Shown in pieces: positions 23,112-36,036 of a DNA stretch of 64,000 bases (within the stretch, counting starts at the first letter, position 1; every line of letters begins with the position of its first letter). The notes beneath the pieces were generated by a model. It was given only the letters and a program-made list of their open reading frames with translations, was not told the DNA's origin and did not search any database. Source of the stretch: Apoda limacodes. Lineage: Eukaryota; Arthropoda; Insecta; Lepidoptera; Limacodidae. The DNA is taken from NCBI GenBank assembly GCA_946406115.1, contig OX291558.1, positions 15,864,205 to 15,928,204 of the forward strand. The letters are read 5' to 3'. Position numbers and translations under genes: made by a program.

Positions 23112-23390
23112 CTGTGTAACTGTTAACAACTGAAGGCTGTTGTCACTGACTGCAACAATCACAGTGTTTGTTTTATAAAAGCAAAGAATATTGGTGTTTT
23201 CTGTAACGCTCCAAAACATAGTGAGTTGATGGTGTCCCACTTTTAGTCAGTGAGTTGAACAAAATTGACCTAATCACGGTCGCATTGCTGTCGGCCCGCT
23301 GACCGCGCTGACAAAGCACGTCCGACGCGCTCACGCATCTAAACGTTCGTGTGAAAACCTCTCGCGCCATATTTCACACTTTATTGTCGC
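23112..23390 (-). promoter_or_regulatory. Candidate 5' leader exon/promoter of the two-TM gene
   Basis: Upstream of exon 1 on the same strand lies a relatively GC- and CpG-rich patch (23260-23370) that ends in a good donor (CAGTTACACAG then GTAACAAG, exon end 23112). It could be a non-coding first exon. This is inference; a transcript would be needed. Confidence 0.3.
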
Positions 23391-23617
23391 CCTAATTACG
23401 TAGGCGAGTTATTTTACGTTATTTCGTAACTGTTGATTTTTTTTTCGTAAATTTAATTTGCATGCTTCAGATTGTTTGTAATTGGGTGATTGAATTTATT
23501 GATCGGCGATGATTGACTACAAAGTAACCTTAAGTTGCCTCTTAGTTACAGACTGACATTAGCTGCTCCAACACAGCATGACAGTGCATTAGTAAAGCTT
23601 AGGATTTACGGTTACAA

Positions 23618-24055
23618 AAAGTATAAAAAAACGGCCAAGTGCAAGTCGGACTCGCGCACGAAGGGTTCCGTAACATTATCTAGAAAAATAATCACGTTTG
23701 TTGTATGGGAGCTCCCTTAAATATTTGTTTTTTTTTTAATTTAAATATTTATTTTTTAAGTAAATAGATAACTAAATATGCTGATAATATTTCAAGCGTC
23801 TACCTGTTGCATTTATCAATAAAAAAATCACGTTTGTTGTATTGGAGCCCCCTTAAATATTGATTTTATTGTGTTTTTTAATATTTGTTGTTATAGCGGC
23901 AACAGAAATACATCATCTGCAAAAATGTTAACTGTCTAACTATCACGGTTAATGAGATACATCCTGGTGACTGACGGACGGACGGACGGACATCGGAGTC
24001 TTAGTAATAGAGTCCCGTTTTTTACCCTTATACGGTACGGAACCCTAAAAAACAA
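23618..24055 (+). repeat. Near-complete GCGAGTCGGACTCGC-family repeat
   Basis: Head ACGGCCAAGTGCAAGTCGGA and GGGTTCCGTAA at 23630-23672. Tail with GACGGACGGACGGACGGACA, GTCTTAGTAATAG and TACGGAACCC at 23970-24048. GGGTTCCGTA and TACGGAACCC form the terminal inverted match. About 430 bp, non-coding. Confidence 0.6.
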
Positions 24056-24059
24056 AGCG

Positions 24060-25784
24060 AAGGGCTAAAGAAAAAGAAATATCAAAAAAACTTCTAAACG
24101 GACAGGATGTGGGAATGTGGCATCATGTAAGTCTGCAAGCAAGTTTCCTAGAAGCTTATAGGGAACCGACTTGAGTACAGTAACAGACAGAGATGAGTGG
24201 AGTAACAGACTCTGGAAATCGAGAGAAAAATGTATGACGTATGAGACCCGTGAAAGTAGTAGCATACATTTTTCTATCGAACTATAGAGGAGGTGGTACT
24301 CAATACTGCATGTATCCACGTGCACGACTTTATTTCGGCGCACGCAGCTCCACAAACCAATAGCGCGTTCTCATTGGTCGTTGCTCTTCGGGCGCGAAAC
24401 TTTTAAACAGTCAAAATCGTCATTAAAGTGAAGGTTTTTCGGAAAATCGCGGGCCCTTCTTAAAACTGCGGGCCCGGGGGAAACCCTCCCGTCACTCTCT
24501 CGGTGGCCCTGACGGCAGGATAAAGGGCTTATTCCAAAGCATCTGGAGTATTCGGGTTTCGCGTTCTCGGGGGCAAAATGTATTGAAGTAGGTAAGCACA
24601 TCTCCTTTCTAATGTGCCTAAGTACCTACCACACATTGATATAAACAAAAAAGTTTCTTTATATTAATTCTACCACAGTATATTTTGTACTCATAACGCG
24701 AAACACGAGAACTCCAGACTGTTTGCAAACCTTAAGCTTTAAGCATACTTAGCTTTCTAAGCCAAAATACCATCAAGAATGAGTAGACCAGCCTATCATA
24801 GTCTACATCAAGGTCACGTACCTACCTATTATACCCTGCTACGTGCCGACACAAAACATTCCTTCATTTCCCATGTTTTGCACTAACAAGGCACAAGTTA
24901 AACACATGTGCTACCGTTTGCAGATATGCGTGACCCGTGAGCAATCTAGCAAACAATCTTCATGTAGGTACTACATAAATCCTAGGTATACCTATAGCAG
25001 TGGTTAAAGGTTTATGTACCAACTTTAATTACACAGGCGTTCAATTTTTTTTTACAAATTGTAGGTATAGTCAAATTTTTTCGTCTATATTTTAACAGCA
25101 ATACCTATATGTATATAGCTACATATTTCTGATTGACACAGTCTTTACGTTTTTTCTGTTTATAAATAAAAAAGTCAAAAGTAGTTTTTAGTCTACAGCA
25201 GTGTAGACATTCAGTCATCAATCATTAGTAGAATGATTGATGATTGACACTGACACATGGTAAGTTACTGTTAAACGAATAAATTCAAAATCATTCAGCG
25301 GACTATGAACCGGGCTATACGGATGCAGACTGGATACCTAGTGATAGGCCAGAGTTATGGTAGATTCTTCGTAAAGGAAGTAATCTGAAAAAGTTAGTAA
25401 TGGTCAGGTCATATATATATCCAAAAGAAGAATTGCCTATCACATACTAAGCAGTATACCTACTTACCTAAAAACTTAGTGTAAAAAAAGACCGTCGTAG
25501 GGTCATTGTATTCGCATGCCAATGGTATAGTATAAAAATAATACGCAGTCTAAAATGGTAATGGATTTTGAAAACCATAGAGTTAGAAAATCGCCCGGCC
25601 TGGTTTGAGTATCTCGTAGTAACCGGTCTCGTCAGAGTAAGTATATACTTTTACAATTCCCAACGGACCAACTATTTAGTTGTGCGGTGGGGAAAAAACG
25701 TATTCTTTGCCTACATTGTGGAAGTCTCACAGAGAAAACTACGTTCAACAGTCGACATCGAAAAAAATTAAAAATAGTAGAAGA
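24060..25784. other. No gene recognised; one GC-rich patch
   Basis: A GC-rich block at 24440-24580 (GCGGGCCCGGGGGAAACCCT) stands out. It gives a 76-codon minus-strand frame without recognisable motifs; it may be a repeat. The rest is AT-rich. Confidence 0.4.
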
Positions 25785-26030
25785 CCATGTGGCGCAGTGG
25801 TAGAGAATGCGGCTGTCATGTCAAAGGTCCCGGGTTCGATTTCCGGTAAGGGGCAATTAATATTGATACAATTTGTTAATTCTAAAGTTGTCTCGACTCT
25901 GGTCTGTGCCCGGCACGGCGATAGACTAACTACCTATTACGCATGTGGGACGGAATACCATCAGTAAAACGTGGATGTTACGAATACGTTAGTAACATCT
26001 CTGTCCACCCCTTCGGGGATAAGTGTCATA
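25785..26030 (+). repeat. tRNA-headed SINE (family B)
   Basis: Head with TGGCGCAGTGGTAGAGAATG (A box) and GGTCCCGGGTTCGATTTCCG (B box). Body ends GTCCACCCCTTCGGGGATAA at about 26020. The head is tRNA-like but does not end in a closed acceptor stem, so it is not a tRNA gene. Confidence 0.65.
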
Positions 26031-26274
26031 ATTGTATTATTTTTTCCATAAAAATAACGAATTAGTTTTAAGTTACTACCATCGATGTAGGCACAAACAA
26101 ATAGGTATTCGAAACTCTAGATAATAAGTAAATTCGTGATGTCGTTGGTACTTCCTTCCATCGTTTTCCTTAAAATTACTTGCTTTAAATTTTTATGGGG
26201 CTTTCGTTATTTTGATTCAGAACTTGCCACTTACAGCAACAAGGCAAGGTTTTCAAGGATTCTGTTTGATAGAT

Positions 26275-26725
26275 AGCAGTACATGCTGCATGCTTCATTT
26301 TGACGGTTCCCTACCCAACAGACGAACAGAAGCCTTATTTATAGTTGTATGCCCGTCCGCCCGTAATGTCTCACACAACCTTATAACCTCAAAAAATAGT
26401 AGGCATATTTACTTTAGATTTTTAAAAAGATAAAGTTTTTTATTCTTCCTTTTTGGTTAATAATTAAAATTACATTTTAATTTGTTTAAATTACATTTTT
26501 TTTAAATTTCGGTTGTAATTGAAACTAATTAGATAGTAATCATTTTTTTGTTTGAGTACCTTTTCACAATAATTTTTTTGTCTTTTACTTGTATTTTAGG
26601 CAAGAAGATTATAGGTATATGGATGTCACTCCATACTCCATACATAAATATAACTTTTTATTATTATGACGGGCAACTACGGAACCCTACACTGATTCCG
26701 AACCGACACGCACTTGGCCGGTTTT
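26275..26725 (-). repeat. GCGAGTCGGACTCGC-family fragments (reverse)
   Basis: Reversed parts including GGTTCCCTACCC at 26304 and CACGCACTTGGCCGGTTTTT at 26706-26725. Non-coding. Confidence 0.45.
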
Positions 26726-27292
26726 TTTTCTATTTTTGTATGCTTATTGTATGCAAAGTCTGGTAAAGTTCTGGATGCTAGAAAGAGAAAGAGCATGTAA
26801 AAATTTACTCGGAAAAATAATGCATGTTTTTGGGAAACACGATAGCAATGTATTTATGTAAAATGTTTTTTAAAGCAATAAGTATTTCAAACGCTAATTA
26901 CAAAATACCTAGACTGACCTCGACTTAACGTATTAGAAAAGCCAAATTACAAATTAGATGTTTAGATAGTAATTGAAATATATACAAATACAAAATACGT
27001 ATTTGTAGATATTTTAATTACAAGTATTTCAAATACTGCCCAGCCCTGCTGTATGTATGTATGTATGTTGTACAACCTCGATTAAAAAATTTCAAAAAGT
27101 GGCTTAGAAAAAATAAAATATGGTGCCAATTTTCTAAACAAAGTGATAAAAACCTGTGTAAGAAGTGTTTTATAAATTATTGTGAAAACAGAGATTATTG
27201 AGTTTTTTTTTTTATTAATTGCCTTTCCTTAGCGTTGCTAGGTATCATGCCGCGACGACATTTAACCCGTCAAGAAATGTTGCGAGCAGTAG

Positions 27293-27421
27293 GTATAGTT
27301 CGCGCCATGTAAGTTGAACTAAAATGGCGGCCGTCTGCGCAGGTACAGTACGGACGAATGTACTAACGAACCAAAAACGTGTTACTGCGCAGGTTCAACT
27401 TACGTGGCGCGATTTATACTA
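27293..27421. repeat. Imperfect inverted repeat, ~32-bp arms
   Basis: TCGCGCCATGTAAGTTGAAC (27300-27319) pairs with GTTCAACTTACGTGGCGCGA (27393-27412); flanking bases extend the stem. The loop holds two CTGCGCAGG copies. Confidence 0.7.
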
Positions 27422-27450
27422 GTGGCACGTTAATGTAAATAAAGCCTGGA

Positions 27451-27548
27451 TATCACGTTCTGGTTGGTGCCCAGAGCTGTGGCAACTACGCATTGGAGAG
27501 CACCAGCTTCTAGTTGCTGCAGCTCTAGGCACCAACCAAAACGTGATA
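27451..27548. repeat. Hairpin with 38-bp arms and 22-base loop
   Basis: 27451-27488 (TATCACGTTCTGGTTGGTGC…) pairs with 27511-27548. About 34 Watson-Crick pairs, two G-T pairs and two mismatches. Could be a MITE relic or a hairpin RNA source. Confidence 0.75.
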
Positions 27549-27612
27549 TGCTCACCATCTGTCACGCAAGAATTAAATGGTTGGTGAACATATTGATGTG
27601 AATGTGGTTTCA

Positions 27613-27730
27613 GCCACTAAGGTGGCAAACAAGCTGATGCTCCATGATGCTAAGCAGTCACCGCAGCCTATGGACGCTGGCAACACCGAGGGCATGAGGT
27701 AGGTACTCACAAGTTGCCAACCCTTTAACC
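27613..27730 (-). mobile_element. LINE 3' UTR fragment
   Basis: ACTAAGGTGGCAAACAAGCT through GCCTATGGACG.TGGCAACACC matches the 3' UTR of copy 1 (432-530). No T-run directly before it. Confidence 0.75.
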
Positions 27731-29642
27731 TTAGTAGTGCCAGTTTATAGCAGAAACACTATTTACAACTCACAGGTAGGTATATTCTAAAAACTATATA
27801 TATAACGTTTAGGAAATAGCTTATTACTAGTTTTAAATAATTGATTTTTAAAATTTTTGGAATACCTACCTATGTTTTGTACGAAAAGAAAATTTGAAAT
27901 ATGTTTTAGGTAGTACTTGCGCCTTGAGCTTTTGCTTGGCAAGTGTCCTCATTGTGACAGTATTACGTAAAGAAATGCAAATTAAATCTCCTTCCTTATG
28001 GCGTGCGCTGCTCTTAATGACGGGCTTACCCTTAAACACTTCGAAGATAATGCAGACCAGACCATAACCACTTTAAGAATTTAAATCAGGAACACAAGAT
28101 AGTATATTTTTTGTTCTTTTATTGTCATCAAACGTGTACTTATAACAAACTATTTACTTTTTTCTTGAACAACCCTATATCGCTATTGCCATTATGCAAA
28201 CTATGGGGCCTCAGGTTTAGAGTGGTAGTACAGTCAACCATCCGTGTAACAGCCAGCACAGCATACATTGACTGTTACGAGTTGTTACACCGCTAAGTGC
28301 CCAGACACAAAGGCGCGGGTGCGTGTGTGAGGACGGGCGCGGTCGAGCGGGTCTTGGCGCCGTATCGGCCACACCGTCAGCGCTCAAGATACTGGCGGGT
28401 CAGACGTAATGAAACATTAGACAGTTTATATAATGAACTAAGGAGACATTTTATTTATGGAAAATTCATACCTTTATATAATACATAATATGAATAATTC
28501 AACACGATTTATGCTTATTTAAGGTTTAAATTAAAGTACCTTTGAAAACATTTTAAATAAAATAGGCAAAAGATTAAAATTGTTTATCTTACCCGCTAGT
28601 AACGAGCGAATAAACAGTCTACACGCAGCGCCCGGTATGACCGATACAGGCGGATTCTACGGAGGAAACCTAGTCGCGTGAATGAAGACACCCGCGCCCT
28701 GTAACAGCCAGGCGCGTCGCGATCGGCGTGTTTGTGAAGCGCGATTTAATATGCCAAAAGTAGACGCTGCCGCACACGCGTCCGCGCCCGCTTTGTGTTT
28801 GTTTTTACACTAACAAGAAGGAATGGCTTATCGTCGATCAAAGCATATCGGAGTGTGTATCTATGACCTTGTCTTTTCCAAAATAACTCTAAGACTATTG
28901 TGTGTACGTGGCCTTGTGTTAGACGGCCATTGTTAGCAGTGGCGTCTTCAATTTAACATTTACATAAAATTTCACCTTGGATGACTTACAATTAACAGTT
29001 GTAATTGTGTATTTTTATCTTTTAGAGCGTAGGTGGGTAGCATTATTGCGTATGACCCAATTGTTTATTTTTTTACGAGCATTTCGAATCTTTTCATCAA
29101 ATATTAGAAAAAGTTGCCAAGTACGAGGTTGACTCTCGCGGAAAGGGCACAGAAATTAGTATTAAGATTTCCTTCCTTCCACCAATTTCGCCGCTGCTAC
29201 AAAATCATTAAAAGCCGTAAAATCTAATCCAGAGATACAAACGCGTCTAAATAAGGAGAAGTCGCGACTTTCGCCACAAGAATATATCTTAGATACTTTG
29301 GTGTACACTACCACTCTCATAGCATAATATCTTTGTACCGTGGTACCAACACACATTATATATCATAGTAGACCCATTTTACTACACTACAACTACTGTA
29401 GAGCTTGTCAATAGAACCAACGCCGGCTACTCTGCAGGTTATTATGGAGCTCATGTGCTACTTGGGCACCTGTCACCCGAGGTATCACCTATGGCCTAAC
29501 AGCATTATACATACCGTTTTAATATTTCAGCGGTAAGTCCAATGGTTTATGCTTAGTCATGGTACGCATATGCGTAGTGTCTGTTAACACGATAATTAAT
29601 GTGGGCCTGCAGGCACCTGCCATAACAGTTCATTATCTACTT
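27731..29642. other. No gene recognised; two GC-rich patches
   Basis: GC/CpG-rich patches at 28260-28400 and 28615-28800 contrast with the AT-rich surroundings and may mark a promoter. Open stretches at 28111-28488 (+) and 29162-29356 (-) show no motifs or matching splice partners. Confidence 0.4.
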
Positions 29643-29890
29643 AGACTCCCTCGCAGCCTAGTTGGTAGTGTGGCCAGCTGCTGTGTAAGGGGGTGTAGGT
29701 TCGATTCCCGCACTGGACAAACATATCATAATATAAACAAACGTGTTTTTCTTGGGTGTATTTATATATGTATTTACAAAAAAAGTAATATTTATGTATT
29801 TGCATCCGTTGACTGGTATCCATAACACAAGCTTTGCTTAGTTTGGAGCCAGACGGCGCTGTGTCTTATGCCCAAAATTATTTATTTATT
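29643..29890 (+). repeat. tRNA-headed SINE (family A)
   Basis: Head CCTAGTTGGTAGTGTGGCCA and GTAGGTTCGATTCCCGC, body with TTTCTTGGGTGTATTTATAT, tail AGCCAGACGGCGCTGTGTCT and A/T-rich end. The clearest copy of this SINE in the window. Short open frames across it are false. Confidence 0.65.
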
Positions 29891-32800
29891 ATTTTATTAT
29901 ATAACTTGATAACTGTACACAAGGGTTCATTACTTACTGAGGTGTCATTCTAGCTCATTCAAGGCCGTAAAATTATAGTTTTAAGATAATTGTATCATAC
30001 CCACTGCTTACTTTCTAGGTACGTTGTATGTCAATATATTTCATAAAGTCCGATGATATTCTGTTGGATTGAGGGCTGTAATTTGTATTAAAAGACAACA
30101 TTTATATGGGAGTTTATTTATATTAATAAACACGTTAAGCAGATTAAGCTGTTTATTGATGCTCGGCTTTTGTAAATACTTAAACTTAGTTTAATGATAC
30201 TTTATAGATGTTTTTTTTTATATCTAACTAAATGACACGAGTGCATAAAAGAAGTACACTTCCATCTTTAAAATACTGCGTTTTATGGTTACCTCTTTAA
30301 CAGCTGGACCGTTTTATAACAAATAATAATATAATCAAATAATTGTTAGTTAGAAATTATATTCTTAACAGATTAGTATATTAATTTAAAAATAATAAAA
30401 CGAGATTAAACGCGTTAATCTTTAGTCCCGTTTTATTATTTTAAAATAAGTAATGGAACGCGTAAATTAAAAAAAAAAATTATTAAACTACCCAGTAGCG
30501 CATTCGTTTAATTTCTTTACGGATTATAATTTATTATTCTTATATTATAGTTCCCGGCACGAATCTTGTGCAAAAACACCGTCACCATTTGGAGACACTT
30601 AAGGTATTTTTGGCGATTGTACAAAATAAAAAACGATCAAAATCATTTGAGACTATCCTTATTGTGCGTGGTGTAGGGTTTCGTGTCATACAGCACAAGC
30701 CGTTTGTGATACTCGGGCGAAAATAAATAAAGATGAGTGATTCTGCACTTGACTGTACGGCGAAGCCAGGAGGGTAGTCAGTTACCTATACTCGTTCACT
30801 TAAAGTAAGTGCAGTGATTCTGCACTTGACTGTACCTACATAAACACAATTCCTTACCTCTGAGTGTACGTAGTATTAAGAGTTTTTCTCTTGTCTATCG
30901 AACAGACTCAAAAGGAAAATATTTCTTTATAGCAAATGCATTTACTTGCACAATACCAAGGCTATCGATATGTTAATACGCCCTTACCACTTCGTCGGAT
31001 AGCTCAAGATTTGTGCCACACATACTTAAGGAACTATCGTTGGGTTACTAATACAATTAACGGACTACGTCATAAAAACAATAAAATGCAATTCATCATG
31101 TCGTATTTATACAGTCCAGCAAACACAGCTTGTCACATAATTAACAAAGGGTTTATATAGTTATATAGAATACTTCAGAAGGTAGTCAGACATGGATAAA
31201 ATAAGCAATGTTGGGTAACTACCTATGAACATTGGCTTAACAATCGACTCAATACTAGACGTGACTAATATTGCAATACTTAAAAAAGTGGTGGTTACTC
31301 ATTTTTTTGAACAAGGCGATAACACCCAAAATAAAGTTCTAATGGCTTATAACGTCATAACATCAATTTAGCAAAAAAAGTGTTTAATTAAGCAGTTTTT
31401 CTAGCCGTTTGCTTATTTCTCGTATATTCTAAAGAATAATTTTAAAATATCTTCTTAGAAGGAAGTCGTACAAGAAATAAGTAATATTAGACACAATGCA
31501 GAAAATAAGGAAATTAAATTGTACAACAATTTCCTTTATAAATATTCATTAGCAAAATCACAACTTTCTTGTAGATTCCTCCTTACCGCTTTACTGCGAC
31601 AGACATGAAGTTGATCTTTAAATTTTTCAATCATTTGACAAAACGACACCGATCATAAAACTTTACCTTATCGAACTTTATTTTAGACTTACATACGACC
31701 AAAAAATATTCATATTAACTACTTATTTCCTTCCAAGAAGATTCATATGCCAAACAGTGAACGCGAGTAAACGCATGCGCGGTGAGGGACCAGTACCCTG
31801 GGATCAGTAAAATATATCTAAACAGTTTGGTAGCACTTTTTGCTTACCTATCACGTTTGTACAATATTCTTATAAAAAAAAACTAACACAAACTTTGTAC
31901 ACTTTAAGGGTGCCTATTTACAAAATATATCTAAAACGTTAGGTAGCATTGTTTGTATAATGTGGATACCTTAGGTAGGTACCAAATTAAATCAACATCT
32001 GACTAACTTCTTGTAAATATCTTGCTCTTCCCATGTCCCTAATTGCATATCACAATAAAAAATCCATGAGAGCTTAATAAGGTGATTTTCAGGACTCCCT
32101 TACAATCTCTTAAAATTCACAGTGCATGACGGCGCGAGAATGTAAACTTAATTAAAACTGTGGCATTAGGCATTCTATTATCTTATTAATGGAATGATAT
32201 CTAAAACCAGTATATTATCGGACAATCACTAACATCAAACAACACTGAAAATTGTGCACGACACCAAACTGTATCAGTGAAATCACTTATAATCAAGACC
32301 CAACAGAAAACTTAGGAAGTGTTTAAACTTAAGAAGCTATACTACATATAAAAAACGTGAAAACACGATTAAAAAACTTTTTTTCGATAAAAAAATCCTA
32401 AACATTTCAATGTTTTTTTAAAAGTTTTGTGGAAAAAATCTTCAAAGTTACAACTTAGCTAAAGCATAGCCGTGAGCTTTAGACCCTGAGAAAAAGATTA
32501 ATGATGTGTAAAAAACTATTAAATTATTTCATGTATTTCAGTAAAAAAAACTCATTGAGTTGAGACTTAGATATACTACTCACGCACGCACAGTTACATA
32601 TCGCGTCATCCTTGTTTTAACTCCAGTTTTCTGTCACTGTCCCTTAAGATATTGTGGTACATAAAAGTTGGTGGATAACCAAAACCACTCAAACTGTCGC
32701 TTGTTTATATGAAGTGATTCAACTGGTAGACATGTGTCAGTTTACTAAAACAATTACTACACACCAAATTGGCAATAATGTGTCTAAAACAATATTGTTT

Positions 32801-33324
32801 ACCCTAACTACAATATACAATTGAGATTAAATTTATTTTAAAAATATACATATTCTATCCAATTTCTCTTAAAATACGCACAAAATATATTATAATTATG
32901 TAGTTGTACATTGTTATTTAGGCAGGCAGCGGCATTTTAAATATGATTGGAATAATATAAATCTTTATGTACTTATTTATATTTTTTATATCGACGGCAT
33001 TCGTTACGACTTTGTATATATGTATAGGTCAATTATATTACAGCTTGTTATAAAATTAGTCGATTATCATTATCATAGTTAACTAGTTGTCAATACTAAC
33101 CATTTTCTCAAAGTTATAAGACAAGCAACCTTTAAGAGTGCATCTATGCAGTAACGTAAGAAAAGAAGACGGTGCTATACTACTAGTAACATAAGTATGA
33201 AATTAATAATGCAGGAGATAATTCTATTTTTAACACTGAACATCTTCCCCAAAAGAACATGGGTCTAGATCTCAAAAAAATAATTAACCTTTCGTACTAA
33301 GTTCGATCAGCTGAACGGAACTTT
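29891..33324. other. Long AT-rich stretch without recognisable genes
   Basis: No supported coding region. Contains a small hairpin (30386-30444) and a repeated GTGATTCTGCACTTGACTGT at 30737 and 30812. The open stretch at 30936-31160 has no recognisable motif. Confidence 0.5.
30386..30444. repeat. Inverted repeat, 25-bp arms
   Basis: TTAAAAATAATAAAACGAGA… faces …CCCGTTTTATTATTTTAA around loop CGCGTTAAT; about 21 of 25 paired. Confidence 0.6.
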
Positions 33325-33540
33325 GTATTGAGGATTCGCTGCGCGGACAGCGGAGGACCGGCGGTGCTTATTCGGCGGTCAGGGAGACCTGATGAAACGG
33401 CTGTCCGCTGGCCGCCCGCAGGTTGAACGGGTTCCCGAACCCAGGGATCACTTAATCTCCGCCCTGGGAGGCTGATCCGCCAGCCTGTGTAAAGTCTCTG
33501 AAGTGGTAGTCGTGCCGGAGGAGACCGGAGGAGAAGGAGG

Positions 33541-34602
33541 GGTATTCACGCAAATCTTAATGCAGTCCACCATCACCTCGAGACTGCGCAGCCGACCATC
33601 CTCTTTCTAACGGAGACGCAGATATCCTGCCCGGCCGACACATCATACCTTCATTATCCCGGCTACAAACTCGAGCACAATTTTTTGAGTCGTGCCGGTG
33701 TATGTATGTTCGTCCGCCGACTTCATAGCCTTGAAGACCTGTCGATATTGTGGGTGCGCGTAGATCACGGCGGCCACACTCGTATCTATGCGTGCCCATA
33801 CAGGTGTCATAGCGGTGACACGGACGTAACTCGACTCTTCACGCACCTGAGTTTGACGACTGACAAAGTTCTAGAGCAATATCCCACAGCAGAACTAGTT
33901 ATTTTGGGAGACTTTAACGCCCACCATCGTGAGTGGCTCAGTTCTCAAACCAATAACTATGCGGGGATATCTGCTCATGAATTTGCTCTGACCTATGGAT
34001 TCTCTCAGCTGGTACTTTCTCCAACGAGAATACCAGATATAGAGGACCATACGAGCTCCTTACTGGACCTTCTGCTGACTACACGTCCGTACGGATACTC
34101 CGTATCAGTGGATGCGCCTCTTGGCTCCTCGGACCACTGTCTCGTTTTGACGCAAATGTCATGCACACAACCCGATCCTTCTGGGCCAACTAATTGGCGT
34201 CGTGTGTGGCACTATAAGTCGGCAGACTGGGACGGATTGCGAGAATTTTATGCATCGTACCCGTGGAGGCAGCTCTGCTTTAGCTCAGATGATCCTGACG
34301 TCTGCGCAGCCGCAGTCACTCAGACAATCGTCGCTGGAATAGAATGTTTCATTCCTAACCTGCGAGTAGCTGCCGGCGTCAAAAAACGATCGTGGTTTAA
34401 TAGTTCTTGCAGAGAAGCTAAAATTCTTAAGCAAACTGCGTATGAGGCTTGGACCACGGCTCGTAATAATAAGGATCCGAATATTTCTGAGTTAAAACGC
34501 AAATTAAATGTTGCCTCGAGGTTCAGTAAGAGAGCAACCGCTAGAGCAAAGTTCCAATTCATCGCCAAAATAGTCGAGTTGTGCTTTCTGGTCGCTTACT
34601 AA
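33541..34602 (+). pseudogene. LINE copy 2 endonuclease domain
   Basis: The frame is open from GIHANLNAVHHH at 33541, upstream of any Met, to a stop at 34602. It shows FLTETQIS, the GDFNAHH block, PTRIPDIEDHTSSLLDLLLT and SSDHCLV, the usual EEP catalytic positions. It continues into the linker (KLNVASRFSKRATARAKFQF). It ends after FIAKIV because a small deletion relative to copy 3 (44800-44836) shifts the frame. Confidence 0.85.
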
Positions 34603-34663
34603 AGCTGCCGAGGGGAACTTCTGCCAGTCGTCGTTACCACCACTGCGAAAGACCGATGGTGAC

Positions 34664-36036
34664 TTGGCCCATAGTGCAATAGAGAAAGCCGATCTATTGG
34701 GCAGTCTCTTTGCCTCCAACTCGAATATGAACGACGAAGGCGTTGTACCACCAACTTTACCGTGGTGCGGTAAGACCATGCCGGAAATCTCTATAACACA
34801 GCGAGAGGTCCGGCGGGCGTTGTTTTTCCTAGACGTTCATAAGTCAAGTGGGCCAGACGGTATACCAGCGGTGGTGCTTAAGCAGTGTGCTCCTGAGTTA
34901 TGTCCTGTACTCTCGCGCCTCTTCGCACTTTCCTACCATACTAGGCAATTTCCGTCTTCATGGAAGACTGCGAATGTGCACCCGGTGCCCAAAAAGGTCG
35001 ATAGATCAGATCCATCGAATTACAGGACTATCGCTATTACCTCTCTCCTCTCCAAGGTGATGGAGCGTGTGATCAACACACAGCTTTTGAGATACCTAGA
35101 AAAACATGACCTGATCAGCGACCGTCAATATGGCTTTCGCCACGGTCGCTCCACTGGTGACCTTCTAGTGTATCTCACACACCGATGGGCACTAGCCATT
35201 GAGAGTCAAGGGTGGGCATTGGCATGTAGCCTAGACATAGCGAAGGTTCGTTCGATCGGGTCTGGCACCGGGGTCTTCTATCGAAGTTGCCATCTTACGG
35301 AGTCCCTGAGGGTTTGTGCAAATGGGGGGCTAGCTTTTTGTCCGGCAGACGCATACGAGCCGTAGTTGACGGTAGTTGCTCTGATAGCATGGACATTAAT
35401 GCTGGTGTCCCGCAAGGTTCTGTGCTGTCTCCTACGCTGTTTCTACTGCACATCAATGATATGTTGGAGATCAACAACATACATTGCTATGCAGATGACA
35501 GTACTGGAGACGCTTATTACACGGGCCGTGCAAGCATCCCTCGTTCTGTTGTGAAGGAAAAACGTGAAGAACTTGTGTCTCAAATCGAGATCGGTCTGTC
35601 CAAGGTCTCTGACTGGGGACGGGAAAACTTGGTCCGATTCAACCCTTCAAAGACACGAGTCTGTGCGTTCACCGCTAAGAAAACCCCATTCACTGTAGTC
35701 CCACAATTCCAGAACACTCCCCTCTCCATCTCCAAGAGCATTGGGATCCTTGGTGTTCACATCTCCAGCGATGTTCAGTTCCGAGATCACTTGCTAGACA
35801 AGGTAAAGCTGGCGTCCAAAGAACTTGGTGTACTCAACAGAGCGAAGCAGTACTTCATGTCGGGGCAAAGGTTGCTGCTTTACAAGCCGCAAGTCCGGCC
35901 CCATATGGAGTACTGCTGCCATCCCTGGGCGGGTGCACCCGGATACCAGCTTGGCCCTTTTGACTCGGTTCAACGACGGGCTGTGAGAATTGTCGACGAT
36001 CCCAAACTCACTTGCAGTATCGAGCCCCAAGTCTGA
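34664..36036 (+). pseudogene. LINE copy 2 reverse transcriptase (two frames)
   Basis: First part (to 35365): SSGPDGIPAVVLKQCAPELC, ITSLLSKVMERVINTQLL, QYGFRHGRSTGDLLVYLTHR, ACSLDIAKV. A two-base insertion then shifts the frame. Second part (35287-36036): GVPQGSVLSPTLFLLHINDM, the catalytic CYADDS at about 35483-35500, then the thumb and C-terminal region ending VQRRAVRIVDDPKL. All main RT blocks are present but not in one frame. The best preserved RT of this family in the window. Confidence 0.85.

Noticed and set aside
25785..25860. Possible tRNA genes (also at 6772, 13990, 16560 and 29645)
   Set aside because: A- and B-box sequences are present, but acceptor stems do not close and each continues into a repeated SINE body.
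28297..28488. GC-rich 63-codon frame as a gene
   Set aside because: No motif, no splice partner found; better described as part of a CpG-rich patch.
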